Source: Ahaetulla prasina
Lineage: Eukaryota > Chordata > Lepidosauria > Squamata > Colubridae
Reading direction: 5' to 3'
Length of the DNA: 64,000 nt
NCBI RefSeq assembly: GCF_028640845.1
Contig: NC_080546.1
Coordinates: 53,765,409 to 53,829,408 of the forward strand
Under the pieces are notes generated by a model. That model saw only the letters and a list, made by a program, of their open reading frames with translations, searched no databases and was not told the origin of the DNA. The position numbers and the translations under genes are program-made. Of this stretch, positions 11,162-23,395 are shown one piece after another (within the stretch, counting starts at the first letter, position 1; every line of letters starts with the position of its first letter).

Positions 11162-11833
11162 CCGTATTTTTCGGAGTATAAGATGTACTTGTTTCCTTCC
11201 TAGAAGTGGCAGAAAATTTGGGTGCGTTTTATACTCCAAATGTAACCCCACCCACCTGCCGGCCCCCACCCTTTGGCCTCCGCGCATGCTCTTCATGGCT
11301 GCAGAGATTGCTACCGACAATGGCTTGTTTTTGGGTTCTGCGTGTCACATTTTCAGCCTCCAACGCTCCATTTGAGAGCCCTTTAGGCTGCAGGGATCGC
11401 CAAAGCACATTGCTGTCGATCGCTGCCCAAAAATGCAATGTGTTTGGAGGCTGAAAATGTGTCACGCTGTGCCCAAAATGACTATCCAGAACAGCTGCTG
11501 CCTTCTCTTACCCCTTCCGCATCTGCTTTACTCACTGGAGCTTCCTCCGACAATCAGCTGTGCTTTTGAAGCTGTTTTTCAGCCCCAACATGAGCAAAGC
11601 GATTTTCTTTGCTTTGCTTGCTTTTCTAATTGCTGCTCCCTCCGACAATCAGCTGTGCTTTAGAAGCTGTTTTTTAGCCCCAACCAGCCCCAACCTCAAA
11701 ACCAGTGAGCGAATTAATGTGCTGAAGCTGACCAGGCTAAAGATGCTAGCCAGATGAATACCTGGCAGGCAGAATTTTTTCCCCTATTTTTCTTCCCATA
11801 AACTAAGGTTTAGTTATACTCTGAAAAATACGA
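11162..11833. mobile_element. Tc1/mariner-type non-autonomous element (degenerate ends)
   Basis: The left end CCGTATTTTTCGGAGTATAAG pairs with the right end, which complements to TCGTATTTTTCAGAGTATAAC. The expected TA duplication is kept on the right (11,834-11,835) but reads CA on the left. The interior has a duplicated stretch of about 35 bp near 11,545 and 11,640 (TCCGACAATCAGCTGTGCTTT). It is GC-richer than its surroundings, and ORFs of 60-80 codons inside lack transposase motifs. Confidence 0.65.
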
Positions 11834-11859
11834 TATTTGATTCTATGTTAAGAATGGAA

Positions 11860-12885
11860 CCATCTTTTTCTTTGGATCTTCAAGGCTGCCATTATAGCTG
11901 GGACTTTTAACACATTCAGTTCTGGATGCACTATTCCAGACAGACCTAGTGTGCAATTTGGGGGTTCTCCTGGATGCATGAACTCCTGCTCAAAGACCAG
12001 ATGGCAATTGTGCCTAGGAGATCTTTTGCAAAACTTCTCATTGTGCACCACTTGCTGAATCAGAAGTCCCTGCACTCAGTCACTCAAGCCCAAGACATCT
12101 CATGCCAAGACTATTACAATCCCCTCTACAGAAGGCTACCCCTGAAGAGTATTTGGAAGCACCAACTGGTGCAGAATAGGCAGTGCAGACAATTCTCAGA
12201 GGGCTCAGACTAGCCTATGTTACATTACAGTTGCATGAGGTGCACTGGCTGCTAGTTTACTTCTGGGTGCAATTCAATGTATAGGTTATAATCTTTCAAA
12301 CCCTGCATATCATGGCCCAGGCTATCTGAGGAAATGTCTCACCTTTGGCACAGGGCAGGGTTTGGCCTGCCCTACCCATGTAGGCATAGAGGACATGCTA
12401 CGCATGCCCTTGGTCAAGGAATTCCAGCCAGCAGGGTCCAGGAGAAGACCCTTCTCTGCCATGGCTCCTGCCCTCTGTAACATCATACTCCCTCAGGTGA
12501 CTCTCCTAATCTTATATAAGGACCTGAAGACCTGATTCTGCCAACTGGCCTTGGGCCCTAATGGGGGTGGGGTGTCTCTCTGGACATGGTTAGAAGATTG
12601 AGAGAAGACTCCACCTCACCCCATGGTCTTAATGTTCCTTTCTTCCCCCCTTCTTTTATTCTTTTAATGATGAACTACCATTATTATGATTCATTGCAAT
12701 CAGTTACATATTCAGACTGGCATTTTTGTCTGCCTATCAAGTCTTTCCTAAAGACCTTGGATAGGCAGATGTGAACTTTTTGTTATTATTGTTTTCTTTT
12801 AATATTGACTGGTTTTAATGTTTGTAAGCTGCTCAGATGAGATGGGCAGCACATAAATAAAATAAAATATCACTAAAAATCAAGA
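11860..12885 (+). mobile_element. L2/CR1-superfamily LINE, ORF2 C-terminus and 3' tail
   Basis: The plus strand carries a block with CATCTCATGCCAAGACTATT and TACCCCTGAAGAGTATTTGG, the equivalent of the DYCN..LPLRST block, then CTGGCTGCTAG (LHWLL). A 3' UTR follows, ending GTAAGCTGCTCAGATGAGATG, GGGCAGCACATAAATAAAAT. That last motif (GGGCGGCATATAAATAAA in good copies) is the L2-type 3' terminus. Frames are broken, so it is an old copy. Confidence 0.75.
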
Positions 12886-13949
12886 AGTGAAGCAGAAATG
12901 TATCAGCTTTTTTATATTCTAAAAATTCAAAATCTATAAGATTTTGAAGATTTAGGTTATAATAAATTTACTTTGCCTAGAGACTTTTTTTCCTTTTGTT
13001 ATAATTGAGATGTTTGTAAAAAAAAACAATACAAAACATAGAAATTGATAAATCAATTTAAAACTGCTTGCAAAATAAAGAATATTAATATATAATGTTT
13101 ATTTTTAACAGGCTAAACTTGGTTAATCACCAATAACTTTCCATGTATAAAGATTATATTGTAAATGTACCTAAAGTCAGTGAAATTACTGAGAATGTTG
13201 AAGGAACACAGTCTAATACAAACATAATCATTAACTGCATTTTAAATAAAAACAGAGTTTAGCCAGTTCTTGATGTAAAAAAAAATTGTAACAAATGATT
13301 TCAAAGATTTTTTTAAACAAACAAATTGGTATCAAATCATGGTCTAAATGGTTTTGAATAATAACCTTCCATGCATGGCCTAATGAACTTGTAATTTTAA
13401 TGAAGTTAACTAAATTTTAAACCACAAGAGGTGTATTTTTTAACTTTAATTTTCTGAAAAATGTTTACTCTCTTCCAGATGGTAAGATTAAATTACATAA
13501 ACACCGTCAGCAAGTTGAATCCTCAGATGTATTCATTTCCACAATGGAAGCTTCAAAACCTATCTATAATTTTGTTACTGATGTTTGGAAACAGCTGTAG
13601 CTGACATGGCTCTGCGCTATATATGTCAGCATTGCAGGATTAAATATTCTTGGCCCCAATGGAAGGGATGACTGTTAGCAAGAACTAGTGGAAAAATGCT
13701 GGAAGTTTGTATTACAGCATAAATGTATCTTTATATTACCAAAAACCAGAAAGGACAACAATGCTGCATCTAACTGTCCTTACATTATTATTTAGTCTTC
13801 TTAAATATTCTTTTATAAAGTAAAATAAAATCTGACAATTTGTATAAAGAAATACATAACAAATAACTGAAAATGTACTTTATGAAAAGTTTTATCTATT
13901 AAAAGCTAGACTAAGTAAATAGTATTATAGACAACTGAGTAGTGTAAAA
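12886..13949. other. Unassigned AT-rich sequence
   Basis: No coding frame or repeat termini recognised. 13,530-13,690 is slightly GC-richer than its surroundings, without identifiable content. Confidence 0.45.
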
Positions 13950-14110
13950 GCCAGCTGGGTCAGTATGAACCAGTACTGTCTCTCTCAGTTCTAGGAAGAA
14001 GAGAATGGAAAACCACTTCTAAAATTTTGCCAAAACTGCAAGGGCTAATCCAGTCAGTCATTAGGAATACTTACTTGAAGGCCCATACACATGCAAATCA
14101 TACACAAATA
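13950..14110 (+). repeat. Probable SINE or LINE-tail fragment
   Basis: The words GAATGGAAAACCACTTCT, TTGCCAAAACTGCAAGG, CCAGTCAGTCA and CTTACTTGAAGGC in this order recall a dispersed squamate repeat that ends ...ACTGACTTGAAGGCACAC. I recognise it from memory only; no target-site duplication is visible. Confidence 0.4.
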
Positions 14111-14331
14111 GTATTACAAATTGAATAGAAACATTAAGCATGGCAGTTGGCAATAGCAACTGAACAAAATTTTGAACAAAATGCCACCTTTAAGGAACTA
14201 CAATTGATCGGTTTAACTTACTGGGTGCAGCAAGGGCAGAGATGCTGTTGAAAACTATTGTTTTTAAATGTTTAATCAATGATGAGAAACAACCATCAAA
14301 TCTGTTTAAAACAAGGGCCCTCCTATGACTT

Positions 14332-14376
14332 AGAATAGGAATAGGAATAGGAATAGGAACAGGAATAGGAATAGAA
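14332..14376. repeat. CR1-associated microsatellite (AGGAAT)n / (TATTCC)n
   Basis: About seven near-perfect hexamer copies abutting the 3' end of the CR1 element read on its own strand. A short tandem repeat at the 3' terminus, instead of poly(A), is characteristic of CR1 elements. Microsatellite seeding by CR1 has been described in snakes. Confidence 0.85.
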
Positions 14377-14850
14377 TCTGGAACGGACCTTGGAGTTCTT
14401 TTAGTCTAGCCCCCTGCTCAAGCAGGAGATCCTATACCATTTCAGACAAGTGACTGTCCAATCTCTTCTTAAAAACTTCCAGTGATGAAGCACCACAACA
14501 TCTGAAGGCAAGCCGTTCCACTGGTTATTTGTCCTCACTATTAGGAAGTTTCTCTTTAATTCTAAGTTGCTTCTCTCCTTGATTAGTTAACAACCATACT
14601 GCCCTCTGGTGCTTTGTAGAATAGTTTGACCCACTCTTCTTTGTGGCAGTCCCTCAAATACTGGAATACTGCTATCATGACACCCCTAATTCTTCTTTTC
14701 TTTAGACTAATCAAACCCAAATCCTGCAGCCATTCTTCATATGTTTTAGTCTCCATGTTTTTATTCATCTTAATTGCTCTTATTTGCACTTTTTCCAAAG
14801 TCTCAATATCTTTTTTGTAATGTGGTGACCCAAACTGGATGCAGTATTTT
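14377..14850 (-). mobile_element. CR1 LINE, ORF2 C-terminus and 3' end
   Basis: The minus-strand frame 14,798-14,583 carries EKVQIRAIKM, YEEWLQDLGLISLKKRRIRG and VFQYLRDC. This is the CR1 ORF2 C-terminal block (RATKM...[25 protein letters not shown]..YKYL). It is followed by NNQWNGLPSDVV-like and W-x-F-x2-xLD residues, then a 3' UTR ending in the hexamer repeat at 14,332-14,376. The copy is 5'-truncated, as is usual for CR1. Its last 55 bp match the block found inside the two hAT elements at 2.1 and 48.2 kb. Confidence 0.88.
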
Positions 14851-15534
14851 TAATAGTAATTAAAGATGAAAAAAAAGAATGCCCTAGAAAGATGCCAACA
14901 AACCTACTTTCCCACAATTTTATATTCAAAATTAGGACCATTCAGCGGAGAAAGCAGCAACTTCTCCCAAAGCCTATTCTGGGTTTTGAATCAAAGGCTA
15001 TTTTGTTATCAATGCAAGCAATATAAAAATTGTCCAGAGTTCAGGAGATGTATCTGTCAGCTAAATAAGGAAGGACTGGGCATTGATTGAAAGTTGTTCA
15101 TTCTTCCCTGAAATCAGTTTGCATCACTGCCAAAATACTATCTTGCAACATCCAATCCATTGATTTTTCAAAAAGGTGGTATGCATACTGCTTACTTAAA
15201 ATGCTTAGCAAATTTATTGGTGAACAGTTTGATGGGATACTCTTTCATAATTTTATATGTAATATAGTGGTAATGAGTTTCAGTTGGTTGGCATCTACAG
15301 TGAACAATTTGCATTTGTTGCCAATACTGGTGTTCCCCAATCACCTTCACCTTCAACCTTCAGTTGAGAGGAGTCTCCCCCTAGTGGCTTTCTATCTGTA
15401 TAATAAATTTCGTATATTCCTGGGGAAACACCAGGACCCAGTTTATAACACCAGAAAAAAACAAAGATATAACACTATCCTCCCTAAATTCAACACAAAT
15501 ATCAGTTAATACCTAAGAGCAGCATACAACAAAT
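14851..15534. other. Unassigned sequence
   Basis: A 140-codon ORF at 15,087-15,509 has no recognisable domain and an unremarkable composition. I do not regard it as a gene. Confidence 0.4.
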
Positions 15535-15865
15535 GCAGCACCAATATCTGCTTAATATCCCTGTTAATATTCTGTAAGTCCCTCAAGACCTGTTTTTGTC
15601 ATCAGATCTTGGGGTTCTATATTCTAAGATGGTCTTATTGTTAGGTATTGTTTACTCAATCCTGTATTGATGGTTGTACTTTTAATAATGACTATTTTAA
15701 TTATTTTTATATATTTGAATTGTAAGCTGCCCTGCCTCATTGACTGAGATGGATGGCCATAGAAATTTAACAAACTTACTTTTTTAAAAAATGTAAATGT
15801 TGCAAGTTGCCCAGAATCACTTCATATGAGATGGGTGGCCATAAAAAGTTATAGTTATATTTGAC
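15535..15865 (+). mobile_element. L2-type LINE 3' tails (two partial copies)
   Basis: 15,720-15,775 reads TTGTAAGCTGCCCTGCCTC then GAGATGGATGGCCATAGAA, and 15,795-15,850 repeats the theme (GTTGCAAGTTGCCCAGAATC, GAGATGGGTGGCCATAAAA). Both match the L2-type 3' terminus (GTAAGCCGCCCTGAGTC...GGGCGGCATAAA). The preceding 180 bp fit L2 3' UTR. Either two nested copies or a local tail duplication. Confidence 0.6.
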
Positions 15866-18800
15866 CTCAGAGAACACGATATAGTGAGATTCAGCAAAAC
15901 ATTTGAAATTTTTGTTAACCTTCCTAAAACCTATATATTGATAATTGAAATTTATGTAAAACAACAGAAGCAGCCAGCTTCTAAACGAGAAGAATGACAC
16001 AGTTCTTAAATGCCTAATTATAAAATGAACTTAAGATGACCAGTATCGGGTAACGATTAACTGGAATTTAGTATAAGAAAGATGCCAAGAATAAACTGGC
16101 AGACCAGTTCACTTTCATGGTTCTCGTCTCAACAGTTAATTTGATATTTAATCACCTGAAACAACCACCAATCCCCATGATTAATTCCTGGGTTTTTGGA
16201 CCAGGATTATATGTATCCTATAGCAATGTTAGTTTAGAGTTTGGCTACAGTAACATTAAAAATGCTTTTATGTCTGAAGTACTTTTGAAAATTACATGCT
16301 TTTTGCAAAATAACACTTTATTTCCCTAACCTAATAACTTTCTTTGAGAGAATAAACATGAAGCAATGTATATTACATAAAACCTTTTGATTCTTCTCCA
16401 AAGGCTCCTGAGTAATATTATAATATATAAAGACAAACTAAAGAACAGGATTCTTACGTTACAATTAAAAAGTATGCTACTACCTTTTCTCAGTAAACTC
16501 CTGTTTATAAATGCTTTTAGATAAGCACTGAAAATCCATGTTGATGCATTGAAAAAAGAATACCTTAGATTACTACTGTATAAACTAATAGTGACTGATC
16601 AGGGAGGGATCTTGAGGCACAGAATAAGTTCCCCAAGATCCTTTCCTCTTTGAAACATTTCAAGCAATAAATTTTTAAAGAATTATTTAGCTCTGGTTTT
16701 AAAGAGGCTGAGTTAGTTATAGAGTAGTTTTAATAGCAATGTAATGATAAATTACTTTGACATTAGCCATAACTCATTTCACCAACAACTGGGTTCACAT
16801 ATAACAGTAAGTGTTCCAGTCTGGAGATTATTAGGAAATTATTTTTTAAAAAATCCTGTAAACATCATACAATCTTTATAAAAATCTAAACTTGCCCTGA
16901 ATCTAATCCCTTTGAATTTAATAAGTAACCAATGTGATTAAATGAAATATATTTTAAATGAAATAACACTATGCCCTGATCTAATCATTAATATTACCCT
17001 AAGACACAAAATTATTGGTATTAAAGAATAAACACAGAACTGCCCATGTGCTAAATCAAACTGATACTAAAAATGCCCAAGTTATAAATGAGACATGTCC
17101 TTCAGGTTTTGTAAACAGAAAGGGGACTGAACATAATAAATGGCAATTCAGTCACAAATCTGTAGGTACATCATCCATTCTAATGTGGATTGAACCAGAA
17201 TGGAATATTTAAACTACTACTAAGGTTTTCCTAAAGTTGCTAAAATTATTTTACATGGTGTCTTTTGCAAGAAAGTTGACTCCCAAAAAATGTCTGATAC
17301 AATCTATTTACTCAATTTTAGATCATGTATTATTTCAGCAAGGAACTGTGATGTAATTGTACTTGTAATAATTTATTCTTCTCTGGACATCATAACTTGT
17401 TCTATTATTTTAGATTACTGTATGCTTCCAGGTTTCAAAGATCTGACATAGTGTATATTCAGTTAACAATATCTCATTCTGAATAAGTGTTCTAACCAAG
17501 CTATAAACTTCACCCTTTCAAAAAGAATATTTGGCCCTCATTTTCTACATTTTTTGAAGGGAAGTTAAAACACATATCTTCTGCAAGAATGAACTGAATG
17601 ACTTTAGTTTTGTGTATTATAAAGTGCTTTGCTTTGCGTTTTTGTTTATAACATTTTTTACTTCTATATTTGTTCTTTGTTGCCTTAGAAATGATAGAAG
17701 TATAATGGATATATAAACAAACATGGCAAATTTTGAAAAGGGTAATCAAAATAATTAGCACAAAGCACTATGAAAAAGCGTAAATGCTCAACTTGGATAT
17801 CTTTGAAAGGAAATTAGACAAACTGCCGAGAGACAGGATTGTTAAGGTTTGTTATTTCAGATGTTTTATTAGTGCAAATGCAATTTAAATCAGATTTATT
17901 TGTGAAAATTATCAACTTGCAAAGGTATTTAATAGATAAAATCACTATTTATTACACAGCAAGCTTTAAAGTGCCATCTTGATATTAGATAAAACTTGAA
18001 TGCAGTTGCTTTGATTCATTTTTGGCCCTCGTTTTCTACATTTTTACTTTTTCTACACTCTGCCTTTCTGTTTATGTAAATACATAGAGAGATACAGATT
18101 TCATTTTTTAGGAGATACATATAAAGCAATTACTTTTTTATTGTTTGAAATGTATTTTCAGGCGTTAACTTAATACCAAGCAAGTGTATACATACACACA
18201 AGCTAATTATAATATGAAACAGTTCAATGAATTGCTGTAAATCTTTCTGAACAGAATATTTCTGAAGTGACAGGCTAGAAGAACAATGGTCACCATCACT
18301 AGCTTTTAAATTATATTATTCTGTCATATCAAATTCTGTATTTACTCATCTTTATTTTGCACTTCTAAGAAACAGTCATTTACCAGTTTTGTTAAATATG
18401 TTTTCAGTTCTATATGACAAAACACAATACATTCAGAAGTTAGGTTTGGGAATGTTCAATTTTTTTACAAAACTTTTCATGGAAATATTTAAAAATAGTT
18501 TTAACTTTAAAAATAATATTTAAATAAAAATATGTTTAGTTAAAAGCATTTATTGGTAATTATAAAAACTCCATCTCATTATCAAAGGCAGGATATGTTT
18601 CTAAGTACTTTTTGGGAACATTACGCATCTCACTAGCTACCAAGTAACTGATTATATTTTTACACAACTGGAAAAATTATTAATCCATTTATGTTAACAC
18701 ATTTCATATGGTGTACTTTCAATTTGATTTGAAGAAGTTATATTAAATATATTAACATATTCACACATTATTTTCTGACATGTTTATTGCATAGCTTCTA

Positions 18801-18954
18801 GAGCTACATTTCTAGAACTTCTAGAACTACATTTTGAACATGCAAAAAATAATCTGCTGAATTTTATATTCCTAATCATTTACAGATAAGCCATGCATGT
18901 TAATATTCATTTTTTAAAAAAGCAATATTGTCAGGAATTTAGAAGAGATGAAAC
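15866..18954. other. Unassigned AT-rich sequence
   Basis: No coding exon or repeat termini recognised. A word of about 20 bp (TTTGGCCCTC then TTTTCTACATTTTT) recurs near 17,531 and 18,020, too short to call a repeat family. Confidence 0.45.
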
Positions 18955-18962
18955 CTCTAGTA

Positions 18963-19476
18963 CAGTGGTAGTCAACCTGGTCTCTACCGCCCACTAGTGG
19001 GCATTCCAGCTTTCATGGTGGGTGGTAGGGGTTTTGTTCAATACTGAAGCACTTTCCTTTTTTTTAATTTAATTGACTTTTAAAAAAAATTCTGAGCATT
19101 ATTTAAAAACATTTTCATTAGGCTTTTATAAAATTCCCCATGACAATTTAAATTTCTGAAAATATACTATTTGTATCGCCCGCGCATAAGTTTAGTTCAT
19201 GTTACATAAGTGAAACTAAATGGCGCTATACTGCGACCGCAAACAGAAGAGCCTCGTTCCAGAATAGCTCGCACATCTCCTTCCATACCACTCAGTTGTA
19301 ACAGACAAGCAGAGCTGGTAGCCGGCACCCCCCCAACCCAATCCACGATGCGCGAGAGGCATGCGCAGACGATGATACATGACGCATTACTGTGGAACCC
19401 GAGGGCGGTTAGAAAATTTTAGTACTAACAGAGATACAAAAGTGGGCGATAGGTATAAAAAGGTTGACTACCCCTG
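18963..19476. mobile_element. hAT-type non-autonomous element with perfect 8-bp TSD
   Basis: Ends are CAGTGGTAGTCAACCTGG (18,963) and AGGTTGACTACCCCTG (ending 19,476). Identical direct repeats ctctagta flank it at 18,955-18,962 and 19,477-19,484. It is 514 bp long, with an AT-rich first half and a GC-richer second half (GCGCGAGAGG, CATGCGCAGACG) quite unlike the surrounding DNA. The second half may derive from an autonomous parent's coding or 5' sequence, but I see no transposase motif in the 70-codon frame there. Confidence 0.92.
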
Positions 19477-19645
19477 CTCTAGTACTATTAGAGCCTAATT
19501 TAAGACCTGAAAGTAAGCATTGACTGAATATTGTACAATAATAAAATTTAATTAAAATTCCAAGACATTGACTGTTTATAAATATGGATTACGCAGCCCA
19601 TTGTTTAGATTTTGTTCAGGAACAGATTTATATTCCTATTTTAAA

Positions 19646-19878
19646 AGCAACAGCAATAGCACTTAGACTTATATAACCCCTCCCCACCCCAGTGCTTTAC
19701 AGCACTCTTTGAGCAGTTTACAATGTCAGCATATTGCTCCAAGAATCTGGGTCTTCATTTTACTGACCTCAGAAGGATGGAATTCTGAGACAACTTTCAG
19801 TCCCTCAGGATTGAATTCCAGTCTATGGACAGTGTTTGTCTGCAATACTGCATTCTAACCACTGTACCATCAGAGCTC
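19646..19878 (-). mobile_element. Full-length tRNA-derived SINE
   Basis: On the minus strand it starts AGAGCTCTGATGGTACAGTGG. A Pol III A-box-like motif (TGGTACAGTGGTTAGAATGC) and a B-box-like motif (GGAATTCAATCC) follow about 45 bp apart, which supports a tRNA-derived head. The body shares CCATCCTTCTGAGGTCAG, CAATATGCTGACA and GTGCTGTAAAGCACTG with the copy at 5,454-5,656. It ends in the same AAGTGCTATTGCTGTTGC tail. Length is about 233 bp. Confidence 0.82.
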
Positions 19879-20016
19879 TTTTTATATGTGAATATTTTGA
19901 AATAAATATACACAATATTATGGAAAAATGACGATGGAAATTAAAACTTTGCATCCAGTGACTTCTTGCTATACCCTGATTTATAGAGAAAACAGCCAAT
20001 AAGATAACCTCTAATC

Positions 20017-20873
20017 CTGTGATGGTGAACCTATGGCACGCATGCCAGACATGGCATTCAGAGCCCTCTCTGTGGGCATGTGCGCCATCACCCCAGCATT
20101 TCTCCATTGCATTTCTCTGTCGCATTTCAATCAATTCCAACTTCTCGTGAAAAAGATCTCATGAAGTTGGAATTGATTGAGTGAAACTTTTTCACTAGCA
20201 CGCTTCACAATGGGGGAGACAGGGTCTTGTCCTCCTCCTGAAGCCCATTATGATGCGGAGCCACAATGAGACCCTGACTTGGCTTGGCTCGGCAAAAAAA
20301 GCAGTTTCTTTTCCTGCAGAGCTGCCTGTGTTGGGATGCCCTGCCTCCCCACCAGCCAGCTGAGCGTGGGCGCGCTGCTCCTGGGTTTGTCAGCCTTTGG
20401 ATGTCATTCCCACCACCCAGCACCAGTTCAGGAATTCCTTCCCGCCACACAAGGGGGGGTAGAGAGAGAAACAGTGGGAGGCAGAGAGAGAGAGGGCGGG
20501 AGGGAGGAAGAGAGAGAAAGAGAAAAACAGAGAGGGAAAGAGAGAGGGGGGAGAGATAGAGAGAGAAAGGGAAGGAGGGAGGGAAAGAAAGAGAAGGAGG
20601 GAAAGATAAATTATATTACAATTTTTTTTCTTCTTTATTGTTGCTAAACGTAATATTTCAAAAGCAGAAAAAAAATGAAGGGGCATAAAAATGCATTTAT
20701 CACGTTTTTCTTAGAACAATTAGCTGAACTCTGCATTGTTTATCATTTTAGGTAGTAATCAGATTAAATTAGGTAGAGATCAGGTTAAATTGTCGTGTTG
20801 GCACTTTGCAATAAATAAGTGGGTTTTGTGTTGCAGTTTGGGCACTCAGTCCCTAAAAGGTTGGCCATCACTG
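20017..20873. mobile_element. hAT (Charlie-like) non-autonomous element
   Basis: Ends are CTGTGATGGTGAACCTATGG (20,017) and AAAGGTTGGCCATCACTG (ending 20,873), imperfect inverted repeats. The flanks ctctaatc (20,009-20,016) and ctctaact (20,874-20,881) match at 6 of 8 positions. The interior holds a GC-rich block, a purine microsatellite and T-runs. No transposase frame. The purine ORFs here are composition artefacts. Confidence 0.85.
20457..20606. repeat. Purine microsatellite (GA/GGAA)n in the hAT element
   Basis: About 150 bp of almost pure A/G on the plus strand (AGAGAG, GGGAGGG, GAAAG units). It produces Arg/Glu-rich pseudo-ORFs on this strand and Ser/Leu/Pro-rich ones on the other. Confidence 0.9.
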
Positions 20874-20881
20874 CTCTAACT

Positions 20882-22109
20882 TCATAACAATAGGAAAGAA
20901 GGCACTACCAACTCTCATACCAACCATGCTACTTGGCTCAGGTCACTTTGAACCACTTTAAATATTATTGTACTTAAAATATGCTTGTTAGTCTGATGTG
21001 AGCTTTGCAAATGTGTGTGTTTTAAAACCCTCTTACTAGCCAACTATATACTATTTTGATAGCTTATAGAAAAATATAGCATCTGTTTGCATTCCAAAAT
21101 GATGTCGCTCAAAACAGATTTTTTTTTGCTTTATATATTGGTGTAAGAACCTTTTATAGTCTTTAATACCTTAATGTCATATAATTAGGTAATTTATTTC
21201 ACTTGAAAATATTCAGTAACAATATTAGGGCAGGTTAAAATCATATATTTGTTCTAACAGCAATTCTTGGACCAGACATTTGATAAAACTATAAACAAAA
21301 CAATACTGATGATAAATATAAACAAAAGAATAACTTAATACAATTTAAGCTAACCTTTAAACTAAGTTTCATCAAGAAGCTCAAATTTGAACTCAAAAGT
21401 TTATAATGCATACATATAATTCAATAGTATAAGATTCACATGTACGATAGATTGTGACTGAAATCAAACAAATATTAAAAATTCAGTTGAAATTTGTTCA
21501 GAACTTTATGTAGATAGTAATATTTTTTTTGTGAGAAATAGAGATAAAAAAGGTAGAACTTTTTTATTCAATTATGCAGCACTTGAAAACAAGTGGACTC
21601 TTGGTATAAGATTGTATCTAATAAATTACTGTGGATATCTTCTGCAGATAAGAAATAATCCATATATTGATTACAGCGATATAAATTCCCTTCCATAAAG
21701 GAGCCCTTGAAATAAAATTCTGTTTATATTAAGTAGGTAATATTCTATATACTAATTTAAATATACGTAAGAATTTTTCAAGCTCCTAATTTTCGGACAC
21801 TTACCTTAAGGATAAAGCTTACAAAGTAAACAGTGCTTATTTCTAAATACTTTTTAAAATAAAATAGCCACATGACAAAACATGAATTTCATACACCTTT
21901 GGCCAAAACCTTGTATTTCTTGGATAGCAGACCCATTTCACATCTATTTTGACAATCTCTTTTGAAGCTTGTTGAAATTGGGTTACTTTCAGTTTCCAAA
22001 ATAATGAATTGGGCTTTCAGTTTCCAAAGTTGAAAATCCTGCCAGAAATTTTAAGTCATCCAAACTAACTCACTGTATTCGCACACTAATGAAAAAAGAT
22101 AGAGGATTT
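20882..22109. other. Unassigned AT-rich sequence
   Basis: Nothing recognised. Confidence 0.45.
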
Positions 22110-22500
22110 GTTTTAGTAGTAACACTTATTTATTATTTAACTAATTCAATTTCTACAGCCACCATCTCAATCAATGACCCTGGTACAATTCCAAACTATG
22201 AAGCAAATAAAACAATAAACAATAATCAAAATAAATATACTTGGCCAAGATACTTGGCCAGTTAATAGTAAAGCCAAGAAATGAGCCCTTCAACACACTG
22301 AGCACCCTAAGTTCAGGAATACAATAAGTTGTAAAACCTTACAAAAGGGCAACAAGTTTGGGGCCATTCTAATCTCTGAGGGGAAGATATCCCACAAGGC
22401 AGAGGCTACGGCACAAATGGCCCCTCTTCTATACCTGCCAGCTGACATTCTTTACCTGACAGGATCAGCAGCATGACCAATCTGCTAGACTGAACTGAAA
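22110..22500 (-). mobile_element. L2-type LINE 3' end, degenerate
   Basis: Read on the minus strand, this runs from a GC-moderate C-terminal region (near 22,380-22,450, GGGGCCATTTGTGCCGTAGC) to an L2-like terminus at 22,130-22,180 (TTGATTGAGATGGTGGCTGT, then AAATAATAAATAAG). The layout matches the L2 copy at 42.5 kb, whose 3' end is also an (AAAT)n tail. No open frame remains. Confidence 0.6.
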
Positions 22501-23189
22501 AATGTATGAATTTAAATATTTTCATGTAAACAATTATTTCTGAATTATATTTTGACTGATATATCTAGAATGTTTCATAGACAATAAAAATAGTATCCAG
22601 CTTGTTACGGCACATTTGCAAAATGAATGGCCAGTAGGCACTAAGTATCCTGTCAATACTTCTGTGGCTCCCAGAAAATCCCTTCTGAATGCCTGGAGTT
22701 TAAATAAAAAAATAACCTGTTTTATTTTTCCTGTTGCGTGGAGGTTAAGACTTATCTTGGAAAGCTGAATATACCAGCTTATTCCTCATGAATTTAAAAA
22801 AAATCAAAATAAAACAAAATCTGAGACCTGGGCCAGTGCATCATTTTAGCTCAGAGAATACTACCTAGAGGAAATGGCATATTCCATTCCTAAAAAGCCT
22901 TTAAAAGCTGAAATGTCTTCCATAATATGAGGCTCTACCAGCTTACTGAATCACAGCCTGGACATGTCTGGGAAATATATATAAAGCTGAATCTGAAGTT
23001 TGGACACTCAGTTAAAAAATCAGTCAAATTCTAGACATGGAATTATTGGTCCAATAAAAATTAATTTAAACTGGATGACTAAAAAACAAAAAACATCTGA
23101 GTCACATATTGTCCTATTTCCTCCTGACCTCTAACATATACATTGTTATCAGGAGAGCTAAGTTTAGGCAGAAGGCAGTTCAGCTAAAA
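22501..23189. other. Unassigned AT-rich sequence
   Basis: Nothing firmly recognised. 22,840-23,060 could be an old LINE fragment, but no motif supports it. Confidence 0.4.
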
Positions 23190-23395
23190 ATCTGTTACAT
23201 TAAACAGATTGGGGTATTGTGTAAAGGCAATGTATTCAACTATCTGAACAGTGACTGTTTGCATTTAACACACATATATTTTATCATATTCTCTCTTATC
23301 TATTTCATTTTGGAAATAGACCTTGTATTTTACCATTATTTTTTAATATGGTTATAAAACTAATCAATCAATAAGCTATCTACATATTTCTAAAA
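23190..23395 (+). mobile_element. LINE 3' tail, same family as 1-540
   Basis: GTATTTTACCATTATTTTTT followed by ATATGGTTATAAAACTAATC and AATCAATAAGC parallels the 3' UTR end at 415-530 (GTATTTTACCCTACTTTTAT ... ATATGGCTTATAAGCTAATC). Only the tail is preserved. Confidence 0.5.

Noticed and set aside
15087..15509. 140-codon ORF, longest in the first 40 kb
   Set aside because: No recognisable domain, no good splice or promoter context, and its 3' edge abuts an L2 tail. Expected length by chance in 64 kb of six-frame sequence.
17531..18050. Word of about 20 bp repeated at 17,531 and 18,020
   Set aside because: Too short and AT-biased; no extension of similarity on either side.
20279..20686. Overlapping 91-122-codon ORFs on both strands
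   Set aside because: Driven by the purine microsatellite inside the hAT at 20,017-20,873; no protein motif.
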